Shown in pieces: positions 51,906 to 59,971 of a stretch of DNA of 64,000 bases (positions are counted from its first letter, which is position 1; each line of letters starts with the position of its first letter). The position numbers and the translations under genes were made by a program. Under the pieces are notes generated by a model, which saw nothing but the letters and a program-made list of their open reading frames with translations, searched no databases and was not told the DNA's origin. Origin of the DNA: Actinoplanes sp. N902-109 (GTDB lineage: Bacteria; Actinomycetota; Actinomycetes; Mycobacteriales; Micromonosporaceae); assembly GCF_000389965.1 (NCBI RefSeq), contig NC_021191.1:3659501-3723500 (forward strand), read 5' to 3'.

Positions 51906-52930
51906 AACTGGGGGTCAACTGTTCACCCGAGGGCGGGGCGGGACTGGTCGAGGAGGCCGAGCGGCTCGGTTACGACGTCGCGTTCGTCCCGGAGGGGTAC
52001 CGCTCCGACGCGGTGAGCCTGCTGGGGGTGCTGGCCGCCCGGACCACCCGGATCGGGCTGGCGAGCGGTGTGCTGCAGATCCCGGCCCGCAGCGCCGCGA
52101 TGACCGCGATGACCGTGGCGACCCTCGACGCGCTGTCGCAGGGCCGCTTCCGGCTCGGCCTGGGCGTTTCCAACGCCTACATCTCGGAGGCCTGGCACGG
52201 TGTGCCCTTCGCGCGGCCGCTGCGCCGGACCCGGGAGTACGTCGAACTGGTCCGGCGGGCGCTGCGGCGCGAGCCGATGACGCTGGACGGTGACTGCCTG
52301 ACCGTGCCGCTGCCGGGCGCGCAGGGTGCGCCGTTCCAGCACCTGGGCCCGCCGGTCCGCGCCGACATCCCGATCTACCTGGCCGCGGTGGGACCGCGGA
52401 GCCTGCGGCTGTGCGGTGAGATCGCCGACGGCTGGTTCGGCGTGTTCTGCTCGCCCGCGCGCGTCACCCGGGCCCGCACCCTGCTGGCCGAGGGGCGGCA
52501 GGGCGGCGACCTGGACGGCTTCGAGGTGATGGTCTCGATCCCGATCTCGGTGGCGGACGACCCGCGGGTGGCTGCCGGGCCGATCGCCGGCTACATCGCC
52601 CGCTTCGTCGCCCTGGGGCCGGCCGGCGGCAACTTCTACCACGGGCTGATGTGTGCGATGGGCTATCAGCAGGCCGCGGACGATGTGCACGCGCTGGCCG
52701 GCCGGGGTGACTTCGCCGCCGCCAGGTCCGCCGTGCCGTTCGAGTTCATCGACGAGACGGCCCTCGTCGGGCCGGCCGGCCGGATCGCCGGACGGCTCGC
52801 GCGCTACGCCGACGCCGGGGTGACCACCGCGGCGCTGTCCCCGTTCGGCGCCACCCCGGCCGACCGCATGCGGGCGCTGACGGTGGCCGCGGAGGCGGCG
52901 CAGCTCACCGCCGTACTCGAGACACAGTGA
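51902..52930 (+). CDS. LLM-class (luciferase-like) flavin/F420 oxidoreductase
   Basis: A 342-residue TIM-barrel oxidoreductase. It shows the family features FVPEGYRSDAVSLLGVLAAR, TTRIGLASGVLQIPARS and LSQGRFRLGLGVSN. Members use F420 or FMN; the sequence does not decide between them, though the ~340-aa single-component type is often F420-dependent. Coupled by a GTGA overlap to the upstream P450 and followed by a second P450, it probably reduces or oxygenates the polyketide core during tailoring. Confidence 0.88.
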   Translation: MKLGVNCSPEGGAGLVEEAERLGYDVAFVPEGYRSDAVSLLGVLAARTTRIGLASGVLQIPARSAAMTAMTVATLDALSQGRFRLGLGVSNAYISEAWHGVPFARPLRRTREYVELVRRALRREPMTLDGDCLTVPLPGAQGAPFQHLGPPVRADIPIYLAAVGPRSLRLCGEIADGWFGVFCSPARVTRARTLLAEGRQGGDLDGFEVMVSIPISVADDPRVAAGPIAGYIARFVALGPAGGNFYHGLMCAMGYQQAADDVHALAGRGDFAAARSAVPFEFIDETALVGPAGRIAGRLARYADAGVTTAALSPFGATPADRMRALTVAAEAAQLTAVLETQ

Positions 52931-52945
52931 CGAAAGGAACCCGCC

Positions 52946-54151
52946 ATGGCGATCGACGAGGCTCCTCCGCGGTTCCCGTTCCCCGCGGCGGCCCCCGGGC
53001 TGGAGCTGCCGGAGGAGTTCGCCCGGCTGCGCCGCGAGGAACCGGTGGCCCGGGTGACGCTGCCCACCGGCGACTCCGCGTGGCTGGTGACCCGCTATGC
53101 GGATGCCCGCGCCGTGCTCTCGGACGTGCGGTTCAGCCGCGCGGCGGCCGAGCAGCCGGGTGCCCCGCGGGTCGGGCACACCCGGCCGGGACCGATGAAC
53201 ATCCTGGGCATGGACCCGCCCGACCACACCCGGTTGCGCCGGCTCGTCTCACCGGCGTTCAGCGCGCGCCGGATCGAGGCGTTGCGCCCGCACGTGGCCA
53301 CGCTGGCCGACGACCTGGTCCGGGCCGCCGTCGCCCGGCCCCGGCCGGTGGACCTGCTCGCCCACGTCACGTACGAGCTGCCCAGCCGGGTGATCTTCGA
53401 GCTGCTCGGTGTCCCGTACGCGGACTTCGACCAGCTGCACGAGTGGAGCGAGGTCATCTTCAGCATGGTCGGCCACGCCCCGGGTGAGGTGGCGGCGGCC
53501 CGTCGCAAGATCCAGGACTATCTGGGCGGTCTCATCGCGGTCAAGCGGGCCGAGCCGACCGAGGACCTGCTCGGCGTGCTGATCCGGCACCGCGACGAGG
53601 GCGACCGGCTGACCGAGCCGGAGCTGATCGAGTTCGCGCTCATCCTGATCACTGTCGGCCACATGAGCACCGCCGGCACGCTCGGCGCGATGCTCTACAC
53701 GCTGCTGCTGCACCCGGATCAGCTGGCCGCGTTGCGCCGGCGGCCGGAGCTGGTCCCGGCCGCGGTCGAGGAGTTGCTGCGGCACAACACGTTCACCCTC
53801 ACCGGGGCGCAGCTGCGCGTCGCGGTCGCCGACATCGAGCTCGGCGGGGTCACCATCCGGGCCGGCGACGCCGTGCTGACCGCGCTCGGCTCGGCGAACC
53901 ACGACCCGGTCGTGTTCGCCGACGCGGGCCGGCTGGACCTGGACCGGGCCGCGGAGGCGCACCTGGCGTTCGGTCACGGCATCCACTACTGCCTCGGTGC
54001 GAGCCTGGCCCGGCTGGAGCTGCAGGAGGCGTTCCGGTCCCTGATGCGGCACCTGCCGGCCACCGTGCACCTGGCCGCGGAGCCTCGGCAGCTTGAGATC
54101 AAAACCGGACTTACGGCCCGGGCGTTGGTGGAGTTGCCGGTCGATTGGTGA
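52946..54151 (+). CDS. Cytochrome P450 with altered I-helix (401 aa)
   Basis: The heme loop FGHGIHYCLGASLAR (Cys349) and EELLR (~275-279) are intact. The I-helix reads VGHMST at 237-242 instead of AGHETT, so the usual acid is Met240 and the usual first Thr is Ser241. P450s lacking the acid-alcohol pair often catalyse unusual reactions (ring closure, coupling, nitration) instead of plain hydroxylation. It ends the plus-strand operon, followed by a strong hairpin. Confidence 0.93.
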   Translation: MAIDEAPPRFPFPAAAPGLELPEEFARLRREEPVARVTLPTGDSAWLVTRYADARAVLSDVRFSRAAAEQPGAPRVGHTRPGPMNILGMDPPDHTRLRRLVSPAFSARRIEALRPHVATLADDLVRAAVARPRPVDLLAHVTYELPSRVIFELLGVPYADFDQLHEWSEVIFSMVGHAPGEVAAARRKIQDYLGGLIAVKRAEPTEDLLGVLIRHRDEGDRLTEPELIEFALILITVGHMSTAGTLGAMLYTLLLHPDQLAALRRRPELVPAAVEELLRHNTFTLTGAQLRVAVADIELGGVTIRAGDAVLTALGSANHDPVVFADAGRLDLDRAAEAHLAFGHGIHYCLGASLARLELQEAFRSLMRHLPATVHLAAEPRQLEIKTGLTARALVELPVDW

Positions 54152-54169
54152 CGGATGGTCCACGCGGGA

Positions 54170-54201
54170 AGCAGCGCCGGCGGATGACCGCCGGCGCTGC
54201 T
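54170..54201 (+). terminator. Strong hairpin after the P450 operon
   Basis: AGCAGCGCCGGCGG (54170-54183) pairs perfectly with CCGCCGGCGCTGCT (54188-54201) around ATGA: a 14-bp stem only 18 bp after the last P450 stop. There is no U tract, which is usual in GC-rich actinomycetes. Confidence 0.8.
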
Positions 54202-54498
54202 GCGTGTCCGGGCATAAGCCGCATCAATCGCAAAGGATGATCTACAGAATTATTGTGCCGCAAGCCTTCCGTGGCTTTGTCCCGGAATTGACAACGCCGA
54301 TTCCGGGGCACCGGAAATCGCCCGGGAGTAGTAGGCTGCTGCGCAATAACGGCTGATCAATACGGGGGTATTGGTTGATCAAGAAAACGCTGTCGCAGCC
54401 GCATCGGCAAGCTCCGGACAATTAACCTCGAAACAGTTTCAGGCGCCCCGTTCCGGGCGCCCGATGGCACCTGCCAAAAAACACCGAAAGGAAACGCC
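54202..54498. other. Non-coding, relatively AT-rich spacer with promoter-like elements
   Basis: I see no convincing gene here. The stretch is clearly more AT-rich than its surroundings and contains TTGACA (54287-54292) and an interrupted inverted repeat around 54352-54380 (TGATCAATAC ... GTATTGGTTGATCA). A small hairpin in the probable leader (GGCGCCC at 54442 pairing with GGGCGCC at 54455) and AAAGGAAA just before the next ATG follow. It presumably holds the promoter and leader of the exported-protein gene. Confidence 0.5.
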
Positions 54499-54984
54499 AT
54501 GCGTAAGGTACGAGCATTGATCGCCGCCCTCGCCGTCGCCGGCGGGGTCCTCCTCACCGGCCCGGCCGCGCTGCCGGTCCAGGCCGCACCGGCTCCGGTG
54601 GCCGCGGCGCCCGTGACGCCCGCGGTCAGCCTGGCCGGGTCGTGGGCGGTCAACGTCACATTCGCCGACGGCAGCACCGAGCGAGGGCTTTTTGCTTTCA
54701 ACAAGGACGGCGTGCTGATCTGCACGACCACCGGTTCGCGGCAGACCGGGATCGGCGTCTGGGAGCCGGGCGCCGGAAATAAATTCCGGTTCACGTTCCG
54801 CGAACAGGCCTTCGACGACAGCGGGAACTTCCAGTTCGAAATTCACATCAATCAGCAAGCCACGTTGCTCTCCGCGTCGTCCTTCACCGCGTCGGGCACC
54901 GGCACGGCGTACGACGCCGGCGGGAATGTGCTGCAAAGCGTCACCACTTCGCTGAGCGGCACCCGGTACACGTACGGCTCCTAG
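54499..54984 (+). CDS. Exported lipocalin-like beta-barrel protein (161 aa)
   Basis: Signal peptide at 1-30 (ALAVAGGVLLTGPAALPVQA), then a ~115-residue domain rich in beta-strand patterns (SLAGSWAVNVTFADGSTERG; GIGVWEPGAGNKFRFTFREQ; FEIHINQQATL; TASGTGTAYDAGGNVL). The layout resembles small lipocalin/allene-oxide-cyclase-type barrels that bind a hydrophobic ligand, but I cannot name a family. It lies inside the cluster with its own AT-rich promoter region and converges on the exporter genes; an extracellular binding or protection role for the product is a speculation. Confidence 0.75.
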   Translation: MRKVRALIAALAVAGGVLLTGPAALPVQAAPAPVAAAPVTPAVSLAGSWAVNVTFADGSTERGLFAFNKDGVLICTTTGSRQTGIGVWEPGAGNKFRFTFREQAFDDSGNFQFEIHINQQATLLSASSFTASGTGTAYDAGGNVLQSVTTSLSGTRYTYGS

Positions 54985-55017
54985 GGGAACTCCGCTACCG
55001 GCGGCCGCGGCGCCGGC

Positions 55018-55815
55018 TCAGGCCTGCCGCCGGTAGCGGAGCACCACCAGGGCGGAGAAGACCACCGTGATCGCGGCCGCCCAGGCCACGGTGGCGGTGA
55101 CCGCACCACCCACCGGGCGGCCCAGCATCAGGCCGCGGACCGCATCCACCGCCGCGGTGACCGGGTTGGCGTTCGCGACCGCCCGCAACCAGGCCGGCAT
55201 CAGCTCCGGTGCGACGAACATGGAGGTCAGGAACGTCACCGGCAGCACGATCAGGAAGGCGAACTCCTGAGCCGACTCGGCACTGCGCGCGGTGATCCCG
55301 AGCAACGCCATCGGCCAGCACATGGCGAAGCCGAACAGCAGGACGAGCAGCAGGGCGCCGACGGCCGCACCGGGACCACCATGGAAGCGGAAGCCGAACA
55401 GCACCCCGGCGCCGAGCACGATCGCCGCGCCGAAGGCCATCCGGACCACGTCGGCGACGATCCGCGACGCCACCACCGCCCATCCGCTCATCGGCATCGC
55501 GCGGAACCGCCCGATCAGCCCCTGCTGGAAGTCCGAGCTCAGGCCCACGGCCGTCTGCATGCCGGTGAACACGGCCGCCTGCACCAGGAAACCGGGGAGC
55601 GCGAACTGCAGGTAGGCGCGGCTGGAGCCGGACACCGCGCCGCCGAAGACCGAGACGAACAACAGCAGGAACACCAGCGGCTGCACGGTGATCGCGATCA
55701 GCTGGGCCGGGTCCGACCGGACGTGCAACAGGTTCCGGCGGGTCAGCACCGCCGTGTCGGAGAACGGGGAGAACAGATTCCGGCTCCCGGCCCGCGTGCT
55801 CTCCAGCGTCGTCAT
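55018..55815 (-). CDS. ABC-2 type exporter permease (DrrB-like)
   Basis: A 265-residue permease with six hydrophobic helices and the ABC-2 segments FLVQAAVFTGMQTAVGLSSD, GLIGRFRAMPMSGWAV and LMPAWLRAVANANPVTAAVD. The ATG at 55815 overlaps the ATPase stop (ATGA). Its open frame continues upstream only as a shadow of the ATPase gene. Together with the ATPase it resembles DrrAB of anthracycline producers and is the likely efflux and self-resistance system for the product. Confidence 0.93.
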   Translation of the reverse strand: MTTLESTRAGSRNLFSPFSDTAVLTRRNLLHVRSDPAQLIAITVQPLVFLLLFVSVFGGAVSGSSRAYLQFALPGFLVQAAVFTGMQTAVGLSSDFQQGLIGRFRAMPMSGWAVVASRIVADVVRMAFGAAIVLGAGVLFGFRFHGGPGAAVGALLLVLLFGFAMCWPMALLGITARSAESAQEFAFLIVLPVTFLTSMFVAPELMPAWLRAVANANPVTAAVDAVRGLMLGRPVGGAVTATVAWAAAITVVFSALVVLRYRRQA

Positions 55816-56783
55816 CCAACCGCTCCCTTCTCGTGCGCCACCAGCACCGGTGGCTCGTGGACCAGACTCAGGAACGCTTCGTCCAGGCGCGGGCGGCGCA
55901 GTGCGAGATGGCCCACGGCGATGCCCGCCTCGTCCAGCCGGCGGACCGCCACGGCGAGCAGCGCCGGATCCGCCAGGGCCACGCTGACCAGCTGGGTCTC
56001 GGCGTCCACCGCGGGTTCCGCCCCGGTCAGCGCCGCGACGACGGCCCGGGTCGCCTCGAGCTGGTCGGCCCGCACCGGCCCGACCTCCAGCACCTCCGCG
56101 CCGGCCGCGGCCTTCAGCTCGGCCGGCGTACCGTCGGCCACCGCCCGGCCGTGGTCCATCACCACGATGCGCCGGGCGAGCTGGTCCGCCTCGTCCAGGT
56201 ACTGCGTGGTGAGCAGCACCGCCGTACCGTCGGCGACCAGATTCTGGACGAGATTCCAGACCTGCGTACGCGAGCGCGGGTCGAGCCCGGTGGTCGGCTC
56301 GTCCAGGAACAGCGTGCTGGGCCGGCCGACCAGGCTCGCTGCCAGGTCGAGCCGGCGACGGGTGCCGCCGGAATAGGTCTTGACCGTCCGTCCGGCCGCC
56401 TCGGTGAGGTCGAAGGCGTCGACCAGCTGGTCCGCCCGCGCGCGGGCCGCCCGGCCGCGCAGGCCGAGCAGCCGGCCGATCAGGTACAGGTTCTCCCGGC
56501 CGGGGAGCAGCTCGTCCACGGCGGTGTGCTGACCGGTCAGCCCGATGATCCGGCGGACCGCGCGGGCCTCGGTGACCACGTCGTGCCCGCGGACGAAGGC
56601 GCGGCCGGAATCCGGGCGGACGAGGGTGGCCAGCACCCCGACGGCGGTGGTCTTGCCGGCGCCGTTGAGCCCGAGCAGCCCCAGCACCGTACCCGGCGCC
56701 ACCGAGAAGCTGAGCCCGTCCAGCGCCCGCTTTCCGCCGCGATACGTCTTGACCAGGTCTTGCGCCTCGATTGCCGGGGTCAT
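55812..56783 (-). CDS. Daunorubicin-resistance-type ABC exporter ATPase (DrrA-like)
   Basis: A 323-residue ATPase: Walker A GLNGAGKTT (38-46), Q loop in GLTGQHTAVDELL, signature YSGGTRRRLDLAASL (~137-151), Walker B TLFLDEPTTGLDPRSR, and the C-terminal DrrA-specific extension with LRRPRLDEAFLSLV. It drives the partner permease encoded immediately downstream. It diverges from the amidotransferase gene across 171 bp. Confidence 0.95.
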   Translation of the reverse strand: MTPAIEAQDLVKTYRGGKRALDGLSFSVAPGTVLGLLGLNGAGKTTAVGVLATLVRPDSGRAFVRGHDVVTEARAVRRIIGLTGQHTAVDELLPGRENLYLIGRLLGLRGRAARARADQLVDAFDLTEAAGRTVKTYSGGTRRRLDLAASLVGRPSTLFLDEPTTGLDPRSRTQVWNLVQNLVADGTAVLLTTQYLDEADQLARRIVVMDHGRAVADGTPAELKAAAGAEVLEVGPVRADQLEATRAVVAALTGAEPAVDAETQLVSVALADPALLAVAVRRLDEAGIAVGHLALRRPRLDEAFLSLVHEPPVLVAHEKGAVG

Positions 56784-56954
56784 GGAGCCTCCAGGAAGCC
56801 GGTGGGGCGGGCCGAACCCCGAGCAAACGCCGGGCCGCTAAAACCTCGCTCACCGCTCGCTGGAGAGCGGGCCCGACCGGCCTCGTAGCCAGCCACCACC
56901 GCGGTCCGGGAGCCTCGGTCGAATACTTCGAAACCGGACGCAGGAGCGTGACGC
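56784..56954. promoter_or_regulatory. Divergent promoter region between exporter and amidotransferase genes
   Basis: It contains a perfect 5-3-5 palindrome TCGAA-TAC-TTCGA (56919-56931), 23 bp before the amidotransferase ATG, and adjacent GCGAGCG and GTGAGCG heptamers on the minus strand (56847-56860). The palindrome could be an operator. The heptamers abut at a 7-bp, not 11-bp, period, so they do not match the SARP pattern seen at 49.7 kb. Confidence 0.4.
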
Positions 56955-58790
56955 ATGTGCGGGATCGCAGGGTGGGTGCAGTTCGATCGGGACATCTCCG
57001 CGGAGACCCGGGTGGGGCAGGCGATGACCGGCACGATGGCGTGCCGGGGTCCCGACGACGAGGGACTGTGGACGGATCCGCACGCCCAGATCGGGCATCG
57101 CCGGCTCGCCGTCATCGACATCGAGGGCGGCCGGCAGCCGATGACCGCCCAGGAGCAGGACCGGACGCTGGCCGTCCTGACCTACAGCGGTGAGGTCTAC
57201 AACTACCGGCAGGTGCGCGCCGAGCTCGTCTCGCTCGGGCACACCTTCCGCACCGGCAGCGACACCGAGGTGGTCCTGCGCGCCTACCTCGAGTGGGGCG
57301 CGACGTTCGTGGACCGGCTGCACGGCATGTTCGCCTTCGCCATCTGGGATCCGCGGGAGCAGGAGCTGCTGCTGGTCCGGGACCGGCTCGGCATCAAGCC
57401 GCTGTTCTACCACCCGCTGCCGGGCGGTGTGCTGTTCGGCTCCGAGCCCAAGGCGATCCTGGCGCACCCGGCCGCGGACCGCACCGTGGACGCCGACGGG
57501 CTGCGGGAGATCTTCTCGGACGTGCAGACGCCCGGCGCTTCGGTCTACCGCGGCATGCGGCAGGTCCGCCCGGGCCACGTGATCCGGTTCCGGCCGGACG
57601 GGCGTGGCGACCGGCGCTACTGGGGGGTCGAGGCGCGCGAGCACACCGACGACCTCGACACCACGATCGGTACGATCCGCGGGCTGCTCACCGACATCGT
57701 CACCGAGCAGCTGGTCGCCGACGTGCCGCTGTGCGTCCTGCTCTCCGGTGGCCTCGACTCGAGCACCGTCACCGCGCTGGCGGCCCGGGCCGTGGCGGGT
57801 GCCGGCGGCGGCCCGTTGCGCACGTTCTCGGTCGACTTCGTCGATCAGGACGCCAACTTCAAGCCCGATATCGTACGGCCGGTGCAGGACGCGCCGTACA
57901 TCCGTGAGGTGGTGAAACACGTCGGCACGGAGCACCGGGAGATCGTGCTCGGCAACGAGCAGCTGCTGCAGCCGGAGGTGCGGGCGTCGGTGATCCGGGC
58001 GCTGGACCACCCGCTGTTCATGGGTGACACCGACGCATCGCTCTATCTGCTGTTCCGCTCCATCCGGGAACACTCCACGGTGGCGCTCAGCGGCGAGGGC
58101 TCGGACGAGTCGTTCGCCGGCTACCCGTACTTCCACCGGCCGGAGTACATGATGGTCGACGAGTTCCCGTGGAGCACGGCCAGCCGCTCCTGCCTGACCG
58201 GCCTGTTCGCGCCCGCGCTGGCCGACCTGGACGTCGCCTCGTACCGGGCCGACCAGTATCAGCAGGCGCTGGCCGAGGTGCCGCGGCTGGCCGGCGAGAC
58301 CGGGCTGCCCAAGCGGATGCGTGAGGTGCTGCACTTCTTCGTCACCCGGTTCGTGAGCGAGCTGCTCAGCCGCAAGGACCGGCTCAGCATGGCGAACGGG
58401 CTGGAGGTGCGGGTGCCGTACTGCGACCACCGGCTGGTCGAGTACGTCTTCAACGTGCCGTGGGACATGAAGGGCTTCGACGGCCGGGAGAAGAGCCTGC
58501 TCCGGGCGGCCGCCGCCGACCTGGTGCCGGCCTCGGTGCTGTCCCGGCCCAAGACCGGTTACCCGGTGACCCACGACTCCGCGTACGACCGGGCCGCTCG
58601 CGAGGAACTCGCCAAGCTCAGCGGCGACGCCAACGCGCCGGTGCAGCCGCTGCTCAGCCAGGACGTGCTGCGGGCCGTGCGAGACGACCCCGAAGGCGCG
58701 ACGACCTCCGCCCTGACCAGGGTGGAGGTCGATCTCGCGCTGAATCTCAACAGCTGGCTGGAGATGAACCGGCTGCGGCTGGTCCCGTGA
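56955..58790 (+). CDS. Asparagine-synthase-type amidotransferase (XanA/LlpA/FdmV/OxyD-like role)
   Basis: A 611-residue class II glutamine amidotransferase: MCGIAGW gives the N-terminal nucleophile Cys after Met removal, with CRGPDDEG, YSGEVYNY and GSDTEVV of the glutaminase site. The synthetase half has the PP-loop LLSGGLDSS (~261-269) and GEGSDESFAGYPYF. In aromatic polyketide loci, homologues either make a malonamate starter (OxyD) or amidate a carboxylate before lactam formation (xantholipin, lysolipin, fredericamycin types). Given the other pentangular-type genes, the second role is favoured by inference. Its 3' end overlaps the convergent glycosyltransferase gene by 44 bp. Confidence 0.93.
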   Translation: MCGIAGWVQFDRDISAETRVGQAMTGTMACRGPDDEGLWTDPHAQIGHRRLAVIDIEGGRQPMTAQEQDRTLAVLTYSGEVYNYRQVRAELVSLGHTFRTGSDTEVVLRAYLEWGATFVDRLHGMFAFAIWDPREQELLLVRDRLGIKPLFYHPLPGGVLFGSEPKAILAHPAADRTVDADGLREIFSDVQTPGASVYRGMRQVRPGHVIRFRPDGRGDRRYWGVEAREHTDDLDTTIGTIRGLLTDIVTEQLVADVPLCVLLSGGLDSSTVTALAARAVAGAGGGPLRTFSVDFVDQDANFKPDIVRPVQDAPYIREVVKHVGTEHREIVLGNEQLLQPEVRASVIRALDHPLFMGDTDASLYLLFRSIREHSTVALSGEGSDESFAGYPYFHRPEYMMVDEFPWSTASRSCLTGLFAPALADLDVASYRADQYQQALAEVPRLAGETGLPKRMREVLHFFVTRFVSELLSRKDRLSMANGLEVRVPYCDHRLVEYVFNVPWDMKGFDGREKSLLRAAAADLVPASVLSRPKTGYPVTHDSAYDRAAREELAKLSGDANAPVQPLLSQDVLRAVRDDPEGATTSALTRVEVDLALNLNSWLEMNRLRLVP

Positions 58791-59961
58791 GGACGCGGCC
58801 CGGCTCGCCACGGCCGGCCGTGGCGAGCCGGGCCAGCTCCGGCACCGTCTCGGCCGGCGCCGGGTGCCGGAGCATCGCGGCCTGCAACGCGCGCGCGGCG
58901 GCCCGGTAGGCGGGGGTGGCCAGCACCTGCCCGGCGGCCTGCCGCAGGGCGCCGCCGGACAGCTCGGCCGGGGTGAGCCGCAGACCGGCGCCGGCCGCGG
59001 CGAGCCGGTCGGAGTGCAGCGCGTGATCGGGCAGCCGGGGCACCGTCACCTGCGGCACGCCGAACCGCAGCCCGGTCAGCATGGTGCCCGCCCCGCCCTG
59101 GTGGATCAGCAGGTCGCAGCTGGGCAGGACGAGGTCGAGGGCGGCCGAGCGGAGCAGGGTGACACCGGCCGGGAGGTCGGTGAGCAGGTGCCGCTGGGCA
59201 TGGGTGACGGCCACCACGATCTCGGCGTCCAGCCCGGCCAGCGCGGCGATCACCCGGTTGACCGGGAAGAACGTGCGGTCGAGCTTGGCCATGGTGGTGC
59301 CCCAGGTGATGCAGATCCGCCTTTGCCGGGGCGGGGGCAGCCGCAGGCCGTCGGTGCTCCGGGCGCCGTGGTACGGCACGTACCGGATCGGCCAGGTCTC
59401 GCCCTCGGCCGGCACCCGCAGCGCTTCCGGGCAGGGATCGAGCGCCGGCCCGCGCAGCACCTCGGCCGGGTCCACCCCGAGCCGGCGGGCCACCGGTTCG
59501 ACCACCCCGGGCAGCCAGGAGCGGCCACGCTGGAGGACGTCGACGCCGTACCGGAACCGCACCGAGGCGATCCCGGCGGCGGCCGCCGCGAGCGGACCGG
59601 CCAGCGTGGTGAGCTCGTGCACCAGCACGTCGGCACCCCAGCCGCGGGCCACGCCGGTCAGCTCGTCGGCCATCGCCTCGGTCAGGGCGGCCAGCATGTC
59701 CAGCGCCCGGGGTCCGCGGGACGAGCGCGCGGCGGCGGTGCTCTCCCCGGCCGGGGAGAGCACGTAGTCGCGCACGAACGCCGCCGCGTCGACGTCGCGG
59801 CCGGCCCGGACGGTGGTGAACCCGGCGGCCGCCGCGGTGGGCAGCAGTTCCGGCTGGCCGGCCACGAGCACGTCATGGCCGGCCGCGCGGCACGCCCAGG
59901 CCAGCGGCACCAGCGGGTACAGGTGCGACGGCCAGGCCCAGGCGGTGAACAGGACACGCAT
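58747..59961 (-). CDS. GT1-family (GT-B) antibiotic glycosyltransferase 1
   Basis: A 404-residue glycosyltransferase acting with a nucleotide-deoxysugar donor. It shows the N-terminal acceptor motif WPSHLYPLVPLAWACRAAGH with catalytic-type His (~residue 14), the central ITWGTTMAK strand, and the donor-binding segment HQGGAGTMLTGLRFGVPQV then PDHALHSDRLAAAGAGL. It resembles the second GT in the window (62553) in length and layout. The gene ends inside the amidotransferase 3' end on the other strand (convergent overlap 58747-58790), and starts 10 bp past the stop of the fused aminotransferase-methyltransferase. Confidence 0.92.
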   Translation of the reverse strand: MRVLFTAWAWPSHLYPLVPLAWACRAAGHDVLVAGQPELLPTAAAAGFTTVRAGRDVDAAAFVRDYVLSPAGESTAAARSSRGPRALDMLAALTEAMADELTGVARGWGADVLVHELTTLAGPLAAAAAGIASVRFRYGVDVLQRGRSWLPGVVEPVARRLGVDPAEVLRGPALDPCPEALRVPAEGETWPIRYVPYHGARSTDGLRLPPPRQRRICITWGTTMAKLDRTFFPVNRVIAALAGLDAEIVVAVTHAQRHLLTDLPAGVTLLRSAALDLVLPSCDLLIHQGGAGTMLTGLRFGVPQVTVPRLPDHALHSDRLAAAGAGLRLTPAELSGGALRQAAGQVLATPAYRAAARALQAAMLRHPAPAETVPELARLATAGRGEPGRVLTGPAAAGSSPASC

Positions 59962-59971
59962 CGCGGGCCGG

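Noticed and set aside
55018..56853. Possible 611-residue ATPase-permease fusion on the minus strand
   Set aside because: The upstream half of this frame is an out-of-frame reading of the ATPase gene. The ATPase itself is complete in another frame with its own stop overlapping the permease ATG, so two coupled genes explain it.
56847..56860. A second SARP site between the exporter and amidotransferase genes
   Set aside because: The two heptamer-like words abut at 7 bp, not 11 bp, and no -10 lies at the required distance.
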